Shown: piece after piece, positions 6,227-9,807 of the stretch
How the letters are laid out: every line of letters begins with the position of its first letter
Numbering within the stretch: position 1 is the first letter of the stretch
Assembly (NCBI GenBank): GCA_017988355.1
Contig: JAGNRX010000033.1
Location: forward strand, 1 to 9,807
Direction of reading: 5' to 3'
From: Bacteroidales bacterium
Lineage (GTDB): Bacteria; Bacteroidota; Bacteroidia; Bacteroidales; P3
Length of the DNA: 9,807 nt
Made by a program: the position numbers and the translations under genes
The notes under the pieces: generated by a model
Seen by the model: the letters and a program-made list of their open reading frames with translations, nothing else
What the model was told of the DNA's origin: nothing
Database searches by the model: none

Positions 6227-9118
6227 ATGAAAAAGTTAATTTTTCTTTTAATCCTAGGGATAGCGATAACTATTCCGAGCATAACTCAAGCACAGGTTTC
6301 CCTTAGATTGGACCAAGCAAACAATGGAACAACGGCGACCTACTGCGATGCATATCTGTATGACTCTGGTGGTTCTACTGGAAACTACGACACAAACTCT
6401 TATGTTTGGAGAGCCTTTTGTCCTGACAATGCTAACAGTAGAATGTCTCTAACCTTTGAGCAATTTGATATCCATCCATCTGATAGTATTGAAATCTATT
6501 CAGGCATTGGTTTGGGTGGCTCAATTCACTCAACAGGAACGAATGTCCCATTCTTTACTAATCAAGATCTATTAGGACAAACCGTTATTGCCTACCCAAC
6601 AGACCCAACCGGATGTTTAACTGTTAAAATATCGTCAGGCAAATTCCTAACAGCACCTGGTTTTAAAGCAAAACTTGAATGTGTTTCCTATTGCCAATAT
6701 CCAGTTGCTGCATTAGATACTTTCTTCTACAAAATTAGCCCAGATGGGACAAAGACTAAATTTGCGATTAGGCGTTTTTCAGATACAGTCTTTAACATAA
6801 CTGATTCTAACTTGTATGATGTTGTTAACTACAAAGCAATTGACATTTGTAAGGGTGACTCAATTCAAATTGTTGCTAAAACAATATTCCCTGAAAACAA
6901 TCTATCTTATCACCAATCGGACTCTAATCTAATCTATTATTGGAATTTTGGTGATGTTAACTTAGACACTGTTTATTTTTCAAACACTGTAAACTACAGC
7001 TGGCCTGAGGTTAGTGGTTATGATTTAGCCCTGACTGTTGAGGATACCCTTCATGGTGGATGTAAGAGTAGATTACCAATTGACACAAGAATTAGAATTG
7101 CAAGAAACCCAATTAAGACCGTAGCTCCTATCCCTGATATGTGTTCTGGTGAAGTATTTACTTTCAACGTTGGTTATAGTGCAAATAACACAATTAAAAT
7201 TGACTCAATTATATTTGCAAGAGGTTCAAGCGAAAGATTTGATAGTGTAGTCTTTATTCCTGATGGCCCTAATTGTCAACTTCCTGGAGGAAGTCAGTGT
7301 TATGAAGCTCCTGTTACTTTCGACGAGTTCCTTCCTGGTGCAGTACTTAATACTGTTGATGAACTCTTTAGTATTTGTATGAATATTGAACATAGTTTTA
7401 TTGGTGACCTTAGTTTTGAAATCGTATGTCCAAGTGGAGAGGCTGTTATTTTAAAACACTTTACTCACTCTGGTGGAGCACATTTGGGTATATCATATAA
7501 ACCAGATAATGGTTGTTTACCTCAAAATAACCCTCAAGGAACTGGTTGGACTTACTGTTTCTCTAATCAATATTTGAATCAACCAAGAGGAGTAATTAGT
7601 GGTAGCATGTCATCACCTATTGACTCAACTAATGTTACTGATACCTTAAAATACTACCAAACACCTAATCAATTGGCAACTAGTATGGCTACAGGCTGGG
7701 AAACTGTTGACTTAACAGGATTTACAAAATTAGTTGGCTGCCCTCTTAACGGAGAATGGAAACTTAGAGTTTGTGACTACTGGGGTATTGATAACGGATA
7801 TGTATTTTGGTGGAATATGTCATTAGGACAAGGTTCTACAACAGATTGGGATTACCAAGTTCCTCTTGATACTGTAATATTAGATGGTCCTTTTATTGTT
7901 GGACATTCTGACACTTCACTATATATTGCGCCTCCAATTGCAGACTGCGGAAATTACCACTACGATATTCATATCATTGACGACTTCCGTTGTGCTTGGG
8001 ACACTGTAACCACACTTAATGTTGTTTGTTCTCCAGTTGTTGACCTTGGAGAAGACATAAAAATTTGTGAACAATTCTCAACAACTCTTGATGCTGGAAA
8101 TGCAGGGGCTACACAATACTTATGGGAGCCAACTGGAGAAACCACACAAACAATAGTCGCCCAAACTGAGGAGAACTCCAATTCAATTGTTACATACGTT
8201 GCTCAGGTTACAAACACAAACGGTTCGTTATATTGCTTTGGAAAAGATAGCATAAACCTTATCGTTAGACCAGCAGCCCTGGCTTCATTCTATAGTGACA
8301 AAACACATTTAGAAGGTTGTGAGCCTTTCAACTTCCAACTCTTTAGTTCAACATCTACAAATGCTGATAGTATTATATGGACAATAGGACAAGTTAAGAC
8401 AAACGCTCCTAACCCAACTCTATCTTTCCCTTACGGAACTTATGATGTAAAACTAAAAGTTATTTCTGAGTTTGGATGTCAAGACTCTATCTACCAACCA
8501 AATTTCATAAGCGTATATAAGAGCCCTGTGGCAGATTTTGGATGGCAACCAACCAATCCTTCATCAACAGACCCAAGTGTTAATTTCCTAAACCTAACAA
8601 CACCACAAGACGCTTCAAACATATACCTATGGAAGATACAAAACAATAAGACTAATAATTTAAGAGAAAATGTCTTTGGATTAGAACCTAACTATACTTG
8701 GCAACCAATTCCTGGCTCAAGCGTTGTTGGAGACTATAAGATAACTCTTGATGCATACAGCAATAACTTAGCACCAAGCGGAATAACTTACGAATGCCAC
8801 GACACAATAAGTAAAGTGATTTCAATTATTAACGATAAACTTTTCTTCCCTAACATAGTAACTCCAAATGGTGACGGAATTAATGATGTCTTGAAAATAA
8901 CCAACCTTGTTGATGGACAAGCATACCCAGATAACGAACTAACAATCTATAACCGTAATGGGAAACGTATATTCTTCAAACAAGACATTAGATCTAATGA
9001 AGAAATATGGGATCCAGCAGCAACAAACACACCATCTGGAACCTACTTCTATAGATTCGTTGGAAGAGGACCAATAAAGAATGTTGAATACAACGGAACA
9101 ATAGAAATTATGAGATAA
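6227..9118 (+). CDS. Large secreted multidomain protein with type B (gliding-motility-type) T9SS sorting domain
   Basis: The 963-residue product begins with a Sec signal peptide (basic MKK, hydrophobic core, likely cleavage after TQA near residue 22). A CUB-like domain follows at about 38-153, bounded by C40 and C152. A PKD-like domain is centred on YYWNFGD near 237-243, and a P-like (proprotein-convertase P domain) region lies at about 355-535, with CMNIEHSFIGDLSFEIVCPSG and the later WKLRVCD block. Next is a cell-surface adhesin-like repeat starting LGEDIKICE (607-615), then two further PKD-like regions (about 685-765 and 768-865). The C-terminal 94 residues (870-963) start DKLFFPNIVTPNGDGINDV and match the gliding-motility-associated C-terminal domain that directs export by the type IX system. 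No catalytic domain is recognised, so adhesion or matrix binding is only a guess. The usual YNRWG motif reads YNRNG. The gene has its own promoter and terminator. Confidence 0.88.
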   Translation: MKKLIFLLILGIAITIPSITQAQVSLRLDQANNGTTATYCDAYLYDSGGSTGNYDTNSYVWRAFCPDNANSRMSLTFEQFDIHPSDSIEIYSGIGLGGSIHSTGTNVPFFTNQDLLGQTVIAYPTDPTGCLTVKISSGKFLTAPGFKAKLECVSYCQYPVAALDTFFYKISPDGTKTKFAIRRFSDTVFNITDSNLYDVVNYKAIDICKGDSIQIVAKTIFPENNLSYHQSDSNLIYYWNFGDVNLDTVYFSNTVNYSWPEVSGYDLALTVEDTLHGGCKSRLPIDTRIRIARNPIKTVAPIPDMCSGEVFTFNVGYSANNTIKIDSIIFARGSSERFDSVVFIPDGPNCQLPGGSQCYEAPVTFDEFLPGAVLNTVDELFSICMNIEHSFIGDLSFEIVCPSGEAVILKHFTHSGGAHLGISYKPDNGCLPQNNPQGTGWTYCFSNQYLNQPRGVISGSMSSPIDSTNVTDTLKYYQTPNQLATSMATGWETVDLTGFTKLVGCPLNGEWKLRVCDYWGIDNGYVFWWNMSLGQGSTTDWDYQVPLDTVILDGPFIVGHSDTSLYIAPPIADCGNYHYDIHIIDDFRCAWDTVTTLNVVCSPVVDLGEDIKICEQFSTTLDAGNAGATQYLWEPTGETTQTIVAQTEENSNSIVTYVAQVTNTNGSLYCFGKDSINLIVRPAALASFYSDKTHLEGCEPFNFQLFSSTSTNADSIIWTIGQVKTNAPNPTLSFPYGTYDVKLKVISEFGCQDSIYQPNFISVYKSPVADFGWQPTNPSSTDPSVNFLNLTTPQDASNIYLWKIQNNKTNNLRENVFGLEPNYTWQPIPGSSVVGDYKITLDAYSNNLAPSGITYECHDTISKVISIINDKLFFPNIVTPNGDGINDVLKITNLVDGQAYPDNELTIYNRNGKRIFFKQDIRSNEEIWDPAATNTPSGTYFYRFVGRGPIKNVEYNGTIEIMR

Positions 9119-9147
9119 ACCCAAATAGGATATCTCCTAAACAAGAG

Positions 9148-9184
9148 AAGAGGCTACCTAAACTTAATTAGATAGCCTCTTTTT
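9148..9184 (+). terminator. Intrinsic terminator after the type IX-secreted protein gene
   Basis: AAGAGGCTA (9148-9156) pairs with TAGCCTCTT (9173-9181). After one C-A mismatch, CTAA (9158-9161) pairs with TTAG (9168-9171) around a six-base loop. A run of five T (9180-9184) follows on the plus strand. It begins 30 bases after the stop codon at 9118. On the minus strand the T tract is poor, so it would serve convergent kdsA only weakly. Confidence 0.85.
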
Positions 9185-9240
9185 CTATAAATAAACTCTA
9201 TATTAATTCAATAAAAACTTAGATTATCAAATTCTCTTTC

Positions 9241-9807
9241 TTAGAGAGCTTGTCTAATTTTCACAAGCTTAGTTAGTAAATCCTCAACCCTATCAAGTGA
9301 AATCATATTCTTACCATCACTCTTAGCCACCTTTGGATTAGGATGAGTTTCCATAAAGATACCATCAGCCCCAACCGCAATTGCAGCCTTAGCAATAGTC
9401 TCAATCATCTTTGGTAAGCCACCCGAAACACCCGAAACCTGATTTGGCTGTTGGAGAGAATGAGTTATATCCATAATAACAGGCAAGTTATTTTCTTGCA
9501 TAGTTGGAATGGATCGGAAATCAACAATAAGGTCTTGGTAACCAAACATAGTACCCCTATCGGTAAGCATAACTTGATTATTACCAGAAGTTCTAATCTT
9601 CTCCACAACATATTTCATCGACTCAGCCGAAAGAAACTGCCCCTTCTTCACATTAACAATCTTTCCCGTCTTTGCCGCTGACAAAAGAATATCAGTCTGA
9701 CGACAAAGAAAGGCAGGAATTTGAATAATATCAACAAACTCAGCCGCAATAATAGCCTCCTCTGCAGAATGAATATCAGTTACAACAGGAATATTGTATT
9801 TCTGTCT
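9241..9807 (-). CDS. kdsA: 3-deoxy-8-phosphooctulonate synthase (Kdo-8-phosphate synthase), N-terminus cut by the window edge
   Basis: The visible 188 residues are the C-terminal two-thirds of a protein usually 260-285 residues long. The enzyme condenses phosphoenolpyruvate with arabinose 5-phosphate to give Kdo-8-phosphate for lipopolysaccharide inner core. The frame is open from the edge and reads through IPAFLCRQTD, AKTGKIVNVKKGQF, TDRGTMFGYQ, DITHSLQ and METHPNP, all hallmark KdsA blocks. The His, Glu and Asp that could bind metal in metal-dependent KdsA are present (DITH, METH, KSDG), but the N-terminal Cys/Asn position that separates the metal-dependent and independent classes lies outside the window. 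A TTG at 9684 lies inside the conserved barrel and is not the start. The gene converges with the type IX-secreted protein gene. Confidence 0.95.
   Translation of the reverse strand, partial: RQKYNIPVVTDIHSAEEAIIAAEFVDIIQIPAFLCRQTDILLSAAKTGKIVNVKKGQFLSAESMKYVVEKIRTSGNNQVMLTDRGTMFGYQDLIVDFRSIPTMQENNLPVIMDITHSLQQPNQVSGVSGGLPKMIETIAKAAIAVGADGIFMETHPNPKVAKSDGKNMISLDRVEDLLTKLVKIRQAL

Noticed and set aside
7969..8181. 70-codon open frame on the minus strand
   Set aside because: It is antisense within the secreted-protein gene, which is a single uninterrupted frame with recognisable domains across this stretch.
9241..9684. TTG at 9684 as the start of a shorter kdsA
   Set aside because: The frame continues open to the window edge, and the upstream residues IPAFLCRQTD are strongly conserved KdsA sequence.

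Overview
The window is AT-rich bacterial DNA that reads as Bacteroidota, most likely the Bacteroidales side of the phylum. Four things support this: a MurF-alanine racemase fusion, a large secreted protein with a gliding-motility-type (type B) C-terminal sorting domain of the type IX secretion system, promoters of the TAnnTTTG / TTTG kind used by the Bacteroidota primary sigma factor, and start codons without clear Shine-Dalgarno sequences. No tRNA, rRNA, CRISPR array, transposase or phage gene was seen, and no gene-free stretch exceeds 300 bases.

Layout. Bases 1-41 (minus) hold the first codons of an unidentified gene that leaves the window on the left, with a well-matched promoter at 68-98. 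This promoter overlaps the intrinsic terminator (96-125) of gdhA, the NADP-type glutamate dehydrogenase at 151-1485 (minus). gdhA is divergent from murF-alr (1676-4162, plus), which is followed after one base by a small DUF454/YbaN membrane protein (4164-4529). That pair converges on hisS (4656-6011, minus) across a 126-base gap containing four tandem 21-base units with internal palindromes. hisS is divergent from a 963-residue cell-surface or secreted protein (6227-9118, plus) with CUB-like, PKD and P-like domains. Its terminator (9148-9184) separates it from convergent kdsA (9241 to the right edge, minus), which lacks its N-terminal part here.

Function. Most of the window is core metabolism and envelope building: nitrogen assimilation (gdhA), D-alanine supply and the last cytoplasmic step of the UDP-MurNAc-pentapeptide pathway (murF-alr), histidine charging (hisS) and Kdo synthesis for lipopolysaccharide inner core (kdsA). 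The accessory element is the type IX-exported protein, whose function cannot be read from its domains. I did not find a convincing new multi-gene system. The most unusual non-coding signals are the 21-base repeat array, the terminator/promoter overlap at the left end and an inverted repeat at the predicted gdhA transcription start.
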